From Nocardia sp. NBC_01730 (GTDB lineage: Bacteria; Actinomycetota; Actinomycetes; Mycobacteriales; Mycobacteriaceae): a stretch of 64,000 bases of DNA. The notes under the pieces are model-generated. The model saw only the letters and a list, made by a program, of their open reading frames with translations. It made no database searches and was not told the origin of the DNA. Below, piece after piece: positions 22,475-32,180 of this stretch (position 1 is its first letter; every line of letters begins with the position of its first letter). The stretch covers positions 372,001 through 436,000 of the forward strand of contig NZ_CP109162.1 in the NCBI RefSeq assembly GCF_035920445.1. The letters run 5' to 3'. The position numbers and the translations under genes were made by a program.

Positions 22475-24786
22475 TGACCACTCGCGAGATCAAGCATCTG
22501 ATCGGCAGTTTCGCCGACGTGCCGCTGGCCGAGCGCGCGCCGAAGGCGGTCGCCGTCGAGGCGGCACAGGTGCAGGCGTACGTGCGGGCGGCAGCGGCGG
22601 CCAACCACCACACGCCCGAGCAGCTGGTGTGGTCGACGCCGGAAGGTATCGACGTGCCGCCGGTGTTCACCAAGGCCGACCGGGATGACGTTGCCGCCGA
22701 AGGATATCCGCTCGGCAGTGTGCCGGGCATCGCGCCGTTCGTGCGCGGGCCGTACCCCACGATGTACGTCAACCAGCCGTGGACCATCCGCCAGTACGCG
22801 GGCTTCTCCACCGCGGCGGACTCGAACGCCTTCTACCGCCGCAACCTGCAGGCGGGCCAGAAGGGCCTGTCGGTCGCGTTCGACCTGGCCACCCACCGCG
22901 GCTACGACTCCGACCACCCGCGAGTGCAGGGTGACGTCGGCATGGCGGGTGTCGCCATCGACTCGATCCTGGACATGCGCCAGCTGTTCGACCACATTCC
23001 GCTGGACCAGGTCAGCGTGTCGATGACGATGAACGGCGCGGTGCTGCCGATCCTGGCGCTGTATGTCGTCGCCGCCGAAGAACAAGGCGTCGCACCGGAG
23101 CAACTGGCCGGAACCATTCAGAACGACATTCTGAAAGAGTTCATGGTCCGCAACACCTACATCTACCCGCCGAAGCCCTCGATGCGGATCATCTCCGACA
23201 TCTTCGCTTACACCAGCGCGAAGATGCCGAAGTTCAACTCGATCTCCATCTCCGGCTACCACATCCAGGAGGCGGGCGCGACCGCCGACCTGGAGCTGGC
23301 CTACACCCTCGCCGACGGTGTCGAGTACATCCGCGCCGGCATCGACGCCGGCATGGAGGTCGACAAGTTCGCACCACGGCTGTCGTTCTTCTGGGCCATC
23401 GGCATGAACTTCTTCATGGAGGTGGCCAAGCTGCGTGCCGGGCGTCTGCTGTGGAGCGAGTTGGTCGCGAAGTTCGATCCGAAGAGCGCGAAATCGCTAT
23501 CGCTGCGCACCCATTCGCAGACCTCCGGCTGGTCGCTCACCGCGCAGGACGCCTACAACAACGTCGCGCGCACCTGCATCGAGGCGATGGCGGCGACCCA
23601 GGGCCACACACAGTCGCTGCACACCAACGCGCTCGACGAGGCGCTGGCGCTGCCGACGGATTTCTCCGCGCGCATCGCACGCAACACGCAGCTGCTGATC
23701 CAGCAGGAGTCCAACACCACCCGTCCGATCGACCCCTGGGGCGGTTCGTACTACGTCGAATGGCTGACCCATCAGCTGGCCAACCGAGCCCGCGCGCACA
23801 TCGCCGAGGTCGAGGCACACGGCGGCATGGCGCAGGCGATCGGTGAGGGCATTCCGAAGCTGCGTATCGAGGAAGCGGCCGCGCGGACCCAGGCGCGCAT
23901 CGACACCGGCCAGCAGCCGGTGATCGGCGTCAACAAATACCAGGTCGAAGAGGACCAGCAGGTCGAGGTTCTCAAGGTCGAGAACTCCCGGGTGCGCGCC
24001 GAGCAGATCGAGAAGCTCCGGCGGTTGCGTGCCGAGCGCGACCCCGACGCAGTGCGGCGGGCGCTGGTCGAATTGACCCGCGCCGCAGCATGGGAGCGGA
24101 GCCCGCGGAGCGACCCTGGGACACCAGCCGAGGGCGGTATGGCGAACAACCTGCTCGCCTTGGCGATCGACGCGGCGCGCGCCAAGGCCACCGTCGGGGA
24201 GATCTCCGACGCGCTGGAGCAGGTGTACGGCCGCCATCAGGCCGAAATCCGGACGCTCTCCGGTGTGTACCGCGACGAGGCAGGAAAGGTCACGAATATC
24301 ACGAAGGCGAGTGAGCTGGTCGAGGAGTTCGCGGAGGCCGAAGGCCGTCGTCCGCGCATCCTCGTCGCCAAGATGGGCCAGGACGGCCACGACCGTGGAC
24401 AGAAGGTGATCGCCACCGCCTTCGCCGATCTCGGCTTCGACGTCGACGTGGGCCCGCTGTTCCAGACCCCGGAAGAGGTGGCGCGGCAGGCAGCCGACAA
24501 CGACGTGCACGTCGTCGGCGTGTCCTCGCTGGCGGCAGGCCACCTCACGCTGGTGCCCGCCCTGCGGCAGGCACTGGCGGATGTCGGACGTCCCGACATC
24601 ATGGTCATCGTCGGCGGCGTCATCCCGCCCGGCGACTTCGACGAGCTCTACCAGGCCGGCGCCGCGGCGATCTTCCCGCCCGGCACGGTGATCGCCGACG
24701 CGGCAATCGACCTGCTGAAGAAGCTCGGCGCCGAATTGGGTCACGAACTCGGGAGCGGCGCCGCTGATTCCGCCGCCACGGAATGA
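22474..24786 (+). CDS. mutB: Methylmalonyl-CoA mutase large (alpha) subunit
   Basis: This 770-residue catalytic subunit has the substrate barrel ('[20 protein letters not shown]', '[20 protein letters not shown]', '[20 protein letters not shown]') and a C-terminal B12 domain with the cobalt-ligand motif DGHDRG (His639). Between residues about 537 and 555 there is an extra stretch, '[18 protein letters not shown]', just before the conserved '[20 protein letters not shown]'. Homologues have a shorter linker there, and the underlying DNA resembles GAGCG-rich repeat sequence. The linker position should tolerate it. The gene overlaps meaB by 4 bp. Confidence 0.96.
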   Translation: MTTREIKHLIGSFADVPLAERAPKAVAVEAAQVQAYVRAAAAANHHTPEQLVWSTPEGIDVPPVFTKADRDDVAAEGYPLGSVPGIAPFVRGPYPTMYVNQPWTIRQYAGFSTAADSNAFYRRNLQAGQKGLSVAFDLATHRGYDSDHPRVQGDVGMAGVAIDSILDMRQLFDHIPLDQVSVSMTMNGAVLPILALYVVAAEEQGVAPEQLAGTIQNDILKEFMVRNTYIYPPKPSMRIISDIFAYTSAKMPKFNSISISGYHIQEAGATADLELAYTLADGVEYIRAGIDAGMEVDKFAPRLSFFWAIGMNFFMEVAKLRAGRLLWSELVAKFDPKSAKSLSLRTHSQTSGWSLTAQDAYNNVARTCIEAMAATQGHTQSLHTNALDEALALPTDFSARIARNTQLLIQQESNTTRPIDPWGGSYYVEWLTHQLANRARAHIAEVEAHGGMAQAIGEGIPKLRIEEAAARTQARIDTGQQPVIGVNKYQVEEDQQVEVLKVENSRVRAEQIEKLRRLRAERDPDAVRRALVELTRAAAWERSPRSDPGTPAEGGMANNLLALAIDAARAKATVGEISDALEQVYGRHQAEIRTLSGVYRDEAGKVTNITKASELVEEFAEAEGRRPRILVAKMGQDGHDRGQKVIATAFADLGFDVDVGPLFQTPEEVARQAADNDVHVVGVSSLAAGHLTLVPALRQALADVGRPDIMVIVGGVIPPGDFDELYQAGAAAIFPPGTVIADAAIDLLKKLGAELGHELGSGAADSAATE

Positions 24787-25823
24787 GCGAAGTGGGTTCG
24801 CAGGCCGCGAAGGTGACCGTGCGCCGGACGATCGATGTCGACGCGCTCGCCGAGGCGGTCCGCAACAACGAGCGGTCCGCCTTGGCGCGGGCGATCACCC
24901 TGGTGGAGTCCACCCGCGCCGATCACAGGGCGCTGGCGCAGCGACTGCTGCTGAAGGTGACACCGGAGGGCGGCGGTTCCGCGACGGCCACGGTCTCGAA
25001 CCGGGTCGGAATCACGGGTGTTCCCGGCGTCGGCAAATCCACGTTCATCGACGCGCTCGGCATGTATCTGATCGGCAGAGGGCATCGGGTCGCCGTACTA
25101 GCGGTTGATCCGTCCTCGACCAGGACCGGCGGCTCCATCCTCGGCGACAAGACCAGGATGGCACGGCTGTCGGTGCAACGCGACGCCTACATCCGCCCGT
25201 CGCCTACCGCGGGCACGCTCGGCGGGGTCGCCAAGGCGACCCGCGAAACCATCGTGCTGCTCGAGGCCGCGGGCTACGACGTGATCCTGGTGGAGACCGT
25301 CGGGGTCGGCCAGTCCGAGGTCACCGTGGCGAACATGGTCGACGTGTTCTGCTTCCTTACTCTGGCCCGCACCGGTGACCAGCTGCAGGGCATCAAGAAA
25401 GGAGTGCTGGAGCTCGCCGACCTGGTGGCGGTGAACAAGGCCGACGGCAAACACGAGATGGAGGCGAAAGCCGCCGCCCGCGAACTCGCGGGAGCGTTGC
25501 GCCTCATCCACCCGCACGACGCGCTGTGGCGGCCGCCGGTGCTCACCATGAGCGGACTGCAAGGCACGGGACTGGACAAGTTCTGGGACACCGTGCTGGA
25601 CCATCGCCGGGTGCTTACCGACGCCGGGGAGTTCGACGAGAAGCGTCGCCGCCAGCAGATCGACTGGACCTGGACCATGGTGCACGACCAGCTGTTGCGC
25701 AGGCTGGCGGACAACCCGGAGGTGAAAACCATTCGGGCGCAGGTGGAGAAGCAGGTCCGCGATGGCACCCTGACCGCAGCGCTGGCGGCCGAGGAACTGC
25801 TGCGGGCCTTCGACGGCCGCTGA
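24783..25823 (+). CDS. meaB: Methylmalonyl-CoA mutase-associated GTPase (MeaB/ArgK)
   Basis: This 346-residue G3E-family GTPase has P-loop GVPGVGKST at about 79-87. It continues with '[20 protein letters not shown]', '[20 protein letters not shown]', '[14 protein letters not shown]' (switch region) and NKAD as the guanine-specificity motif. MeaB protects the mutase by gating transfer of adenosylcobalamin and expelling damaged cofactor. The ATGA overlap with mutB fixes the start and shows a three-gene operon. Confidence 0.95.
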   Translation: MSEVGSQAAKVTVRRTIDVDALAEAVRNNERSALARAITLVESTRADHRALAQRLLLKVTPEGGGSATATVSNRVGITGVPGVGKSTFIDALGMYLIGRGHRVAVLAVDPSSTRTGGSILGDKTRMARLSVQRDAYIRPSPTAGTLGGVAKATRETIVLLEAAGYDVILVETVGVGQSEVTVANMVDVFCFLTLARTGDQLQGIKKGVLELADLVAVNKADGKHEMEAKAAARELAGALRLIHPHDALWRPPVLTMSGLQGTGLDKFWDTVLDHRRVLTDAGEFDEKRRRQQIDWTWTMVHDQLLRRLADNPEVKTIRAQVEKQVRDGTLTAALAAEELLRAFDGR

Positions 25824-25919
25824 TCCACCCATGGCGCCGGCTACCGGCGCCGTCGGCGATCAGGCGAGTCGTGCGCAGGCGAAGGATGCGTTCGCGCACC
25901 GGCGCCGTGCCGGGAGGTT

Positions 25920-26395
25920 GTGTGGACCAGCCGGATTGGACGGATGACCCCCGCGCTCGTGGTGGCCTACCGAATTCTACGTCCTCATCTGGGCACCGAG
26001 GCGACGATCACCGCGCTGCGCCGTGCGTTCGTGGAACCGCTCTCGGCGCCGCGGTGGGGGCGGGCGCCCTCGCCATGCTGGATGCCGCGCCCGACCCCTT
26101 CGCGGCCATGGTCGCGGTGTCCAAGGCGCGTGAGCGGCAGGCCTTCGGTGCTGGTTTCACCTTTGTCCGTCCCGTGGACGACGACCGCACCTACCACGTA
26201 GACGTCGTGCGGTGCTTCTATCACGATGTGCTGGTGGCGCATTCGGTGGCCGAGCTGACGCCGGTGATGTGTGAGTTCGACGCGAACTGGATCGGAGCCA
26301 TCGACCCGGCGAAGCACGGCTTCGGTTTCGAGAGGGCGACGACCATCGGGCGCGGTGGCTCGCACTGCCCGTTCCATTTCGACCGCACCCGGTGA
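25920..26395 (+). pseudogene. L-2-amino-thiazoline-4-carboxylate hydrolase-like protein, frameshifted
   Basis: The N-terminal part ('VVAYRILRPHLGTEATITAL', 'RRAFVEPL') is in one frame from 25920. Around 26040 the similarity moves to another frame, with 'ALGAAVGAGALAMLDAAPDP', 'RPVDDDRTYHVDVVRCFYHD' and a C-terminal 'FERATTIGRGGSHCPFHFDR'. The Cys-rich pattern (C..Y, then C.FD, then C.FHF) fits the ATC-hydrolase family (PF14196). A single-base change would restore the frame, so this is either a recent pseudogene or a sequencing error. It follows meaB by about 100 bp, but no functional link is evident. Confidence 0.65.
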
Positions 26396-26493
26396 GGGCG
26401 GCCGCACGGGCTGGGGCTCGGCGTTCTCGGCCCGTGCGGTACACAGAATCCCTGGGGCACAATACGACAGGAACAAGTGCGTGGCACCGGTGC

Positions 26494-27375
26494 TTATTCG
26501 ACGCCGAAGAGCCGGGCCGCGTTCCGGTAGCAGACCTGCCGCAACCAGTCATCGCCCAGCTCGAGGCGTTCGAGAACCTGGATCGAATGGCGGTAGGAGT
26601 ACGGGATATTGGGAAAGTCGCTGCCGAACAGGATGCGGTCGGCAAAATAGCGCAGCCTGCCGCGCTCGCCGGTAGGGAAGGGAGCGTTCGCTTCCGAGAA
26701 ATCGGTCCACACCATGGTGGTGTCGAACCTGACATCCGCGTAATCCTCGGCCAAGTCCAGGAATTCGGAGTACTCAGGAGTCCCCATGTGCGCGATGACC
26801 AGCGATAGGCGCGGAAAGCGCCGCAGTACACCGGCGATCGGTTCCGGGCCGGTATATGTGCCGGGCGCGGGTCCGGAACCACAATGGATGACTACCGGAA
26901 TCCGAGCGGCCTCGATCAAGCCCCACACCGGGTCCAGTAACGGGTCGCCCGGATGGTAGCCGCCGACCTGCACATGCGCTTTGAAGACGCGTGCACCTCG
27001 CTCGATGGCCGCCTTCACGTAGCCCTCCGCTTGCGGCTCGGGGAAGAACGTGGCGGTGTGCAGGCAGTCCGGGGTCCGCTCGGCGAACTCGGCGGTCCAC
27101 TCGTTGAGCCACGCGGCCATATCCGGCTTGTGCGGATACGCCAGCGACGTGAACGCCCGAACGCCGAAGTCGCGCAAAGTCTTCAGGCGGACCTGTTCGT
27201 CGGCCCGGTAGGTGATCGGCCAGCTGCGGCCGATCAGCGGACCCACCGAGTCGAAGTACGCCCACACCTTGCGCAGTACCTGGTCGGGCATGAAATGGGT
27301 GTGCACGTCGATGATTCCGGGCAAGTCGAGCCTGGTGCGAAAGGCGGAAAGGTCCGTGGCCGCGTCGTCGGTCAT
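26494..27375 (-). CDS. Amidohydrolase family protein (ACMSD-like TIM barrel)
   Basis: This 293-residue metal-dependent hydrolase shows the family landmarks: 'IIDVHTHFMP' near residues 20-29 (first metal-binding HxH), 'KAHVQVGGYHPGDPLLDPVW', 'IPVVIHCGSGPAPGTYTGPE' (metal His), 'LSLVIAHMGTPEYSEFLDLA' (metal or catalytic His) and 'RILFGSDFPNIPYSYRHSIQ' (catalytic Asp). The pattern is that of amidohydrolase_2 enzymes such as ACMSD-type decarboxylases. The start ATG 27375 overlaps the stop of the nucleoside hydrolase by 4 bp, so the two are cotranscribed. The substrate is unknown; the partner suggests a nucleoside- or base-derived compound. Confidence 0.88.
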   Translation of the reverse strand: MTDDAATDLSAFRTRLDLPGIIDVHTHFMPDQVLRKVWAYFDSVGPLIGRSWPITYRADEQVRLKTLRDFGVRAFTSLAYPHKPDMAAWLNEWTAEFAERTPDCLHTATFFPEPQAEGYVKAAIERGARVFKAHVQVGGYHPGDPLLDPVWGLIEAARIPVVIHCGSGPAPGTYTGPEPIAGVLRRFPRLSLVIAHMGTPEYSEFLDLAEDYADVRFDTTMVWTDFSEANAPFPTGERGRLRYFADRILFGSDFPNIPYSYRHSIQVLERLELGDDWLRQVCYRNAARLFGVE

Positions 27376-28424
27376 CGCACCTCTTGGGTGGCGGGGGGAT
27401 GGACGGCCTGCGCGAAATCGCCGACCCGCGTGATCAGCCGCTCGAAAAACAGCTCCGGGTCGGTGCCGATCACGATGTCGGCATTGGGTTCCCTGCCCCA
27501 CATGCCCGCCCAGTCGGCGACCGTGGTCGCGCGCGTAAGGGTGCCCGCCAGCTCGACGTCGACCGTCGCGGGACGGGTGCGGGCCAGCGTCGGGTCCAGC
27601 GCCACCGCTGCCGCGAACGGATCGTGCATGTGGGCGAGATACCCCAGGTCGTGGCTGCGGTGAAAGTCGAAGTAGAACCGCACCGCGTCGGTGACGTACC
27701 GGACGATCGGATTGCTCGCGGCGGAGCGGGACTCGGGCCGATTATTCTCCGAAACCAATTCCGCCGGAAGGCTTTTCGCACGCTCAGCGAACCGGACCAG
27801 GTGCGACGGCAGCATCTCGATGGTCTCGGTGATGTCGAGCGCGCAGACGATCGGCCTGCGCTGCGCGGGCGCCGCGGCGAACGCGTCGAAAACCTCTTTG
27901 GCGGCCTCGGGGTCGACGTGCACGTTCCATTCGTTGGTCGGTGTCGTGTTGCCGGGGTGGTTGAACGCGCCGCCCATGATCACGAGGCGGCGCAGCAGCA
28001 TCGGCAACTCGGGCTCGATCCGCAGGGCGAGGGCCAGGTTGGTCAGGGGGCCGGTGCAGAGTCCGACGAGTTCGCCGGGGTGCGCGCGAGCCAGGTCGGC
28101 CCACATTCGCGCGGCCGGGCGCGGGGAGAGACGGCGGGTGGCGGCGGGCAATTCGGCGTAGCCGAGGCCCTGCGGTCCGTGGGTGTCCTCGGTGGTGCGC
28201 AACGGGATCGCGATGGGGCCGGCGGCGCCGAGCGCGACCTCGATGTCTGGGGCGTGGCAGACATCCAGCCATGCGAGATTGTTCGCGGCGACCTGTGCTG
28301 CGGGCACGTTGCCGGCCGTCGCGGCTATCCCGGCGATCTCGGCGTCGGGGGACGCGAGCAGGTAGAGCAGCGCGAGCGAGTCGTCGATGCCGGTATCGAC
28401 GTCCATGATGATTTTCTGCCGCAC
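27372..28424 (-). CDS. Nucleoside hydrolase (IUNH family)
   Basis: This 350-residue enzyme opens with the signature 'KIIMDVDTGIDDSLALLYLL' (residues 4-23), whose Asp cluster binds Ca2+. It continues with 'LCTGPLTNLALALR', 'LVIMGGAFNHPGNTTPTNEW', 'NVHVDPEAAKEVF' and 'HDPFAAAVALDP' (the catalytic-pocket His and the last Ca2+ Asp). It should hydrolyse the N-glycosidic bond of ribonucleosides in salvage. The start is GTG 28424. It forms a two-gene operon with the amidohydrolase and is divergent from a TetR regulator 120 bp away, which may control it. Confidence 0.92.
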   Translation of the reverse strand: MRQKIIMDVDTGIDDSLALLYLLASPDAEIAGIAATAGNVPAAQVAANNLAWLDVCHAPDIEVALGAAGPIAIPLRTTEDTHGPQGLGYAELPAATRRLSPRPAARMWADLARAHPGELVGLCTGPLTNLALALRIEPELPMLLRRLVIMGGAFNHPGNTTPTNEWNVHVDPEAAKEVFDAFAAAPAQRRPIVCALDITETIEMLPSHLVRFAERAKSLPAELVSENNRPESRSAASNPIVRYVTDAVRFYFDFHRSHDLGYLAHMHDPFAAAVALDPTLARTRPATVDVELAGTLTRATTVADWAGMWGREPNADIVIGTDPELFFERLITRVGDFAQAVHPPATQEVR

Positions 28425-28544
28425 GGCACGAGACTAGCGAGCCGGAGCGGCCTCGCCGCGCTGAGGCGGCAACTCGCCGGCATCGGCGGTGCGCGATGGT
28501 ACGAGTGTCTAGTACGTTTGTCTGAGACGTTGTAGCCTCTGGTC

Positions 28545-29129
28545 ATGGGAAATCGCGAGGATCTACTGGCGGGGGCACGGAAAGTCATCGTCGAGCGCGG
28601 CGTCGCCAAGGCAACGGCCCGTGATATCGCCTCGGCCGCGGGCGTGAGCCTGGCGGCGATCGGATATCACTTCGGCTCGAAGGAGCAACTGATCACCGAG
28701 GCGCTGACGGACACCCTTGGCACCGCGATCGGCGACAGCATGGAGGAGATGATCCGCGAGGGAGGCGGCGTCGCACCGCTCGAAGCGTTCGCCGCGATGT
28801 GGAACGTGATGCCCAAGGTATTCGCGGACAACCGGGACTCCATGCTCGCGAGCATGGAGAACCTGGTTCGGGTCGCGCGGTCGCCGGAGTCGCAGAAATT
28901 CTTCGCCGAGAGCCTGCCCGGGGCCTATCGTGACATGGCGGTGGCGTTGCGTGAGGCGCACCCGCACCTGCGCGCGGAACAGGCGGAGGCGATGGCCGAG
29001 CTGTACTTCGTGCTCGTACAGGGGCTCGGCGTGCTGCAGACGATCGCTCCGGATGTGAGGCTCCCCGACGGGGACCGTTTGGCGCAAGCCGTGGCCGCCC
29101 TCATGGCAGACGTGCCCGCGGCTGGTTAG
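28545..29129 (+). CDS. TetR family transcriptional regulator
   Basis: This 194-residue protein has a TetR N-terminal HTH: 'EDLLAGARKVIVERGVAKAT', 'ARDIASAAGVSLAAIGYHFG' and 'SKEQLITEALTD'. The C-terminal ligand-binding domain is all-helical and contains no diagnostic motif. It is divergent from the nucleoside hydrolase/amidohydrolase operon and likely represses it until a ligand binds. The start ATG 28545 is preceded by a weak ribosome-binding site. Confidence 0.92.
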   Translation: MGNREDLLAGARKVIVERGVAKATARDIASAAGVSLAAIGYHFGSKEQLITEALTDTLGTAIGDSMEEMIREGGGVAPLEAFAAMWNVMPKVFADNRDSMLASMENLVRVARSPESQKFFAESLPGAYRDMAVALREAHPHLRAEQAEAMAELYFVLVQGLGVLQTIAPDVRLPDGDRLAQAVAALMADVPAAG

Positions 29130-29415
29130 TCGCCTTTCGGATCCAGGCCGGTCCGTGTGTCGGCTGCCGCCGAGCGGGGCGAACCGCGCCGTGGGCGGGT
29201 GCGGGCAAGGCGTAGTCGGGGTACTCGGCGAGGGCGGGTGCGGCGGTGGCGATCTGCCCGTGTCGCACCGCGTGGGCCGGGCTCGGGGCCGCGGTCTGCG
29301 GGTGATGTGGCGTGCGATCCGGCGCGTCGAGCAACCAGGATGCGGTGCGCGCCAACGCGACTCGCACATCACGGCCGACGCTGTCATCGGCGCGGGCGAC
29401 CAAGGCGTCGACCAC
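29101..29415 (-). CDS. Possible hypothetical protein (104 aa), doubtful
   Basis: The frame begins 'VDALVARADDSVGRDVRVAL' and is rich in Pro, Ala and Arg in its second half, with no domain, membrane segment or signal. It overlaps the end of the TetR gene by 29 bp. Composition alone could explain it, so it may not be a gene. Confidence 0.25.
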   Translation of the reverse strand: MVDALVARADDSVGRDVRVALARTASWLLDAPDRTPHHPQTAAPSPAHAVRHGQIATAAPALAEYPDYALPAPAHGAVRPARRQPTHGPAWIRKATNQPRARLP

Positions 29416-29707
29416 GCCCGCGGCAGGTCATACGGTCGAGTCCGTCCGGGTGGTGGTTGGTGGTGATGTTGTGATCACGCTGATTGCATATCTCTGGCCA
29501 GCTTTCGGCGGACCCTACCGTTGATCGAACGGAGCGTGCTGGCGCTTCTCTCCATCGTTCTCAGTTCATGCCATGACCGGAGTGCCCGGTATTGCAAGGG
29601 CGAAAGAGCAGTAAGGTAGCGCAGGTTGCCAGAGTGGTACTTACGTACCAATTTAGGTGAAGGGCCCCATTGATGTCGGCCGACCGATCTTCGACCGAAA
29701 GAATCCG
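29130..29707. other. 578-bp intergenic region before the VirB6-like gene
   Basis: Apart from the doubtful minus-strand frame above and a palindrome at 29635-29650, I see no RNA, repeat or gene. The final 200 bp are less GC-rich than the surroundings and probably hold the promoter of the gene at 29708. Confidence 0.5.
29635..29650. promoter_or_regulatory. Palindrome upstream of the VirB6-like gene, possible operator
   Basis: TGGTAC, a 4-nt spacer and GTACCA form a perfect 6-bp inverted repeat 58 bp upstream of the start at 29708. Its regulator is unknown. Confidence 0.4.
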
Positions 29708-32122
29708 ATGACTGTGCCGACGAACCTCTCCTTGTCCGCCGTGAAACCCATTGCGTCAGTGCGAAAGTCGGGATTGCGGAGGTCATGGTCGGCTCGGGAG
29801 ATGGCGTTCTGGGATCCGGTCCGATGGCAGCTTCCGGTGCTGCTGGGGCGGTGCCGTACGTGGGTCGGCGCCTCGCGCGCGCGGCGCAGGGTGGTGTCGT
29901 TTCTGGCCATCGCAGTCGTGTTGTTCGTCTTTCCCGGAGTCGTCGGAGCCACCGCCATGGCGGTGGGGGAGGGTGACTCGACCACGGCGGGATCCAGTAT
30001 CGACGCGCTGAGCTGGATGAATATTCGGGATTCGGCCGGCGTCCAGTTGACCGGCTATGTATTCGCCACCAGCGGTGGCGGCCTGTTCAATCCGGTGGAG
30101 ACCGCGGTGTCGACAGTGCTCGGCCTGGAGTTCGTCGGGTACATGGTGATCGTGACCAGCGCGGTGTGGGCGATCGGTTTCGCGATCAGCTTCCAGTGGC
30201 TGGATCCCTTCGGGCGGGCGTTGAGCGGGGTCGCCGACAGCCTGACCGGCCAGATCGCCACCCCGATCCTGATGACTCTGGCGGCGACGATCGGCGCGTT
30301 CTTCGTCGGCTGGTTCGTAGTACGCGGATACCACGCCAAGGCCACCATGCAGATCGTGACGATGCTGGGGGTCGCGCTCGTCGGCCCGTTCGTACTGGCG
30401 GCGCCCTTGGCGGAAGTGTTGTCGTCGGACGGTCTGTTGGCGCAGGGACGCGACCTCGGAATCTCGGTGGCCGCGGGGTTGAACGGCCACGTCGCGCCGA
30501 ATCCTGACCAGTTGATCGCGACGATGCAGGGCGATCTGGCCGACAACTTCGCCCGGCGGCCGGTGCAGGTGTGGAACTTCGGTCACGTGGTCGACGAGTC
30601 GCCGCGGTGCGCGGCCGCCTGGACGGCGGCGGTGCGGTCCGGTGAGGACTCCCGAGTGATGAACGGCATGCGCGCCTGCGGCGACCCGATGGCGTATGCC
30701 AAGGCGAACCATCCCAGCATGGGGCAGATCGGTTCCGGTCTGGTGTTGCTGTTCTGTGCAGCGGTCCTGCTCTGCTTCGGGGCGTACCTCGGGATCAAGA
30801 TCGTCTGGGCCGCTCTGGATTCGGTCTATCACGGCTTCATGTCGATCTTCGGATTCGCGGCAGGCGGATTCGTCTACGGGCCCACACAGACCTTCCTGGT
30901 GCGCAATATCGTGGACAGCGTGATCGCGGCCGGGCGTATGGCGGCATACACCATCTTTCTCGGGGTCTACGTACTGTTCCTGGGCAATCTGTTCCACGAA
31001 GCTCACGGCCAGGTGACATTGGTGCTCGTCCTCGGCGCCATCGTGGAGGTCATCGCGATTCTCCAGCTGAAGCGGCTGAGCGCGGGTCTCGGCCGCGGCA
31101 ACGACTGGATCGCCAACCGGTTCGCACTCGCCGTGCAGGGCGGGGGCGGCAAGGGCGGCGGCTCGGGCACCGCTCTCGGGATGGGCCCCGGTGGCACATC
31201 GCATTCCATGGCGGCCGGGCTGATGACCGGGCTCGCCGCGGTCAACACCATCAACGGCAACCCGATCGCCGGGTTGCTGCTCGGGAACAAGCGCAGTCCG
31301 CTCGATCCGAACGCGCGACTGCGCAACCGTGCGGAGCGCGGGGGTTGGCAATCGAACGCGTTGATCAACGAAAAGGGCTGGAATGTCAACTACATGCGGA
31401 CCCGTGAACAGATCATCGAGGCCGCGAGGAGCGCCGTCCGCGAGCACGGCGGGCGGCACACGGCCCGCAGCGCCGCCGCGGCCGTCGACCGCATCGTCAA
31501 TCGCGGCGGGGGCATGGGCGATATCAGTACCGCGATGATAGACGCCGGGTTCATGGATCAAGAAATGATCATCGACGCCATGCGGGCCTACAACTACCGC
31601 CAGAACTTCGCGCCCAGCGTGTGGGACGGTGACAAGTACATCGGAGAGGCCGCGGCGTCGCTCGCAGTGCTCAAACTGGGCCGCTCGCCCGCCAACATGG
31701 CTCTGTTCCAGCAGACGGCGCACCGGCTCGCGAAGCGCCGCTACATCGACCATGTCCCGGAATCCGAGCTCACGAGAGCCGAACTCGACTACCTCCACGA
31801 TTACTTCGACACGCCGACCCGAGACAAGATCAGAGGCATCCAGGCTCTCGCAGGGGGGAGCAAGATCATCGAAGACGCCCGTGGAAACCAGGTGCAGTCC
31901 AACCCGGGCTACCCGCTACCAGCGCAGTTCAAGGGTTGGAGCCAGGAACGCGGCGAGCTGATGAACAGATTCATCATGCCGCATCTCGCCAGCCGGTACC
32001 ACACCGCCGCCGACGCGGGCGACCTCAAAGAAGCGTCGAACGTTCTGCACACCATGGCGAACTCCGAGTACTGGACAGGCAATGTCAAGTTGACGCCGTC
32101 GAAGGCGATCCCGCGGTTCTAG
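29708..32122 (+). CDS. Large VirB6/TrbL-like multi-pass membrane protein, orphan
   Basis: This 804-residue protein starts at ATG 29708. About seven membrane segments lie in residues 60-460, for example 'VVSFLAIAVVLFVFPGVVGA', 'GYMVIVTSAVWAIGFAISFQ', 'GSGLVLLFCAAVLLCFGAYL' and 'YTIFLGVYVLFLGNLFHEAH'. A Gly-rich linker follows (about 478-500) and then a soluble 300-residue helical C-terminus ('RTREQIIEAARSAVREHGGR'). This is the layout of the T4SS polytopic subunit of actinobacterial conjugative elements. No ATPase, coupling protein or relaxase is nearby; a small pilin-like protein occurs at 11233-11523. It may be part of a host membrane system instead of a conjugation machine. Confidence 0.55.
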   Translation: MTVPTNLSLSAVKPIASVRKSGLRRSWSAREMAFWDPVRWQLPVLLGRCRTWVGASRARRRVVSFLAIAVVLFVFPGVVGATAMAVGEGDSTTAGSSIDALSWMNIRDSAGVQLTGYVFATSGGGLFNPVETAVSTVLGLEFVGYMVIVTSAVWAIGFAISFQWLDPFGRALSGVADSLTGQIATPILMTLAATIGAFFVGWFVVRGYHAKATMQIVTMLGVALVGPFVLAAPLAEVLSSDGLLAQGRDLGISVAAGLNGHVAPNPDQLIATMQGDLADNFARRPVQVWNFGHVVDESPRCAAAWTAAVRSGEDSRVMNGMRACGDPMAYAKANHPSMGQIGSGLVLLFCAAVLLCFGAYLGIKIVWAALDSVYHGFMSIFGFAAGGFVYGPTQTFLVRNIVDSVIAAGRMAAYTIFLGVYVLFLGNLFHEAHGQVTLVLVLGAIVEVIAILQLKRLSAGLGRGNDWIANRFALAVQGGGGKGGGSGTALGMGPGGTSHSMAAGLMTGLAAVNTINGNPIAGLLLGNKRSPLDPNARLRNRAERGGWQSNALINEKGWNVNYMRTREQIIEAARSAVREHGGRHTARSAAAAVDRIVNRGGGMGDISTAMIDAGFMDQEMIIDAMRAYNYRQNFAPSVWDGDKYIGEAAASLAVLKLGRSPANMALFQQTAHRLAKRRYIDHVPESELTRAELDYLHDYFDTPTRDKIRGIQALAGGSKIIEDARGNQVQSNPGYPLPAQFKGWSQERGELMNRFIMPHLASRYHTAADAGDLKEASNVLHTMANSEYWTGNVKLTPSKAIPRF

Positions 32123-32180
32123 CGACCCACCGTCGGCGACGGCCCATGCGGGGAAACTCACCGACTGGCCCTACACCGGA

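Noticed and set aside
29783..31798. 671-codon minus-strand frame opposite the VirB6-like gene
   Set aside because: Low-complexity Arg/His/Asp-rich translation. The plus strand encodes the membrane protein with normal composition.
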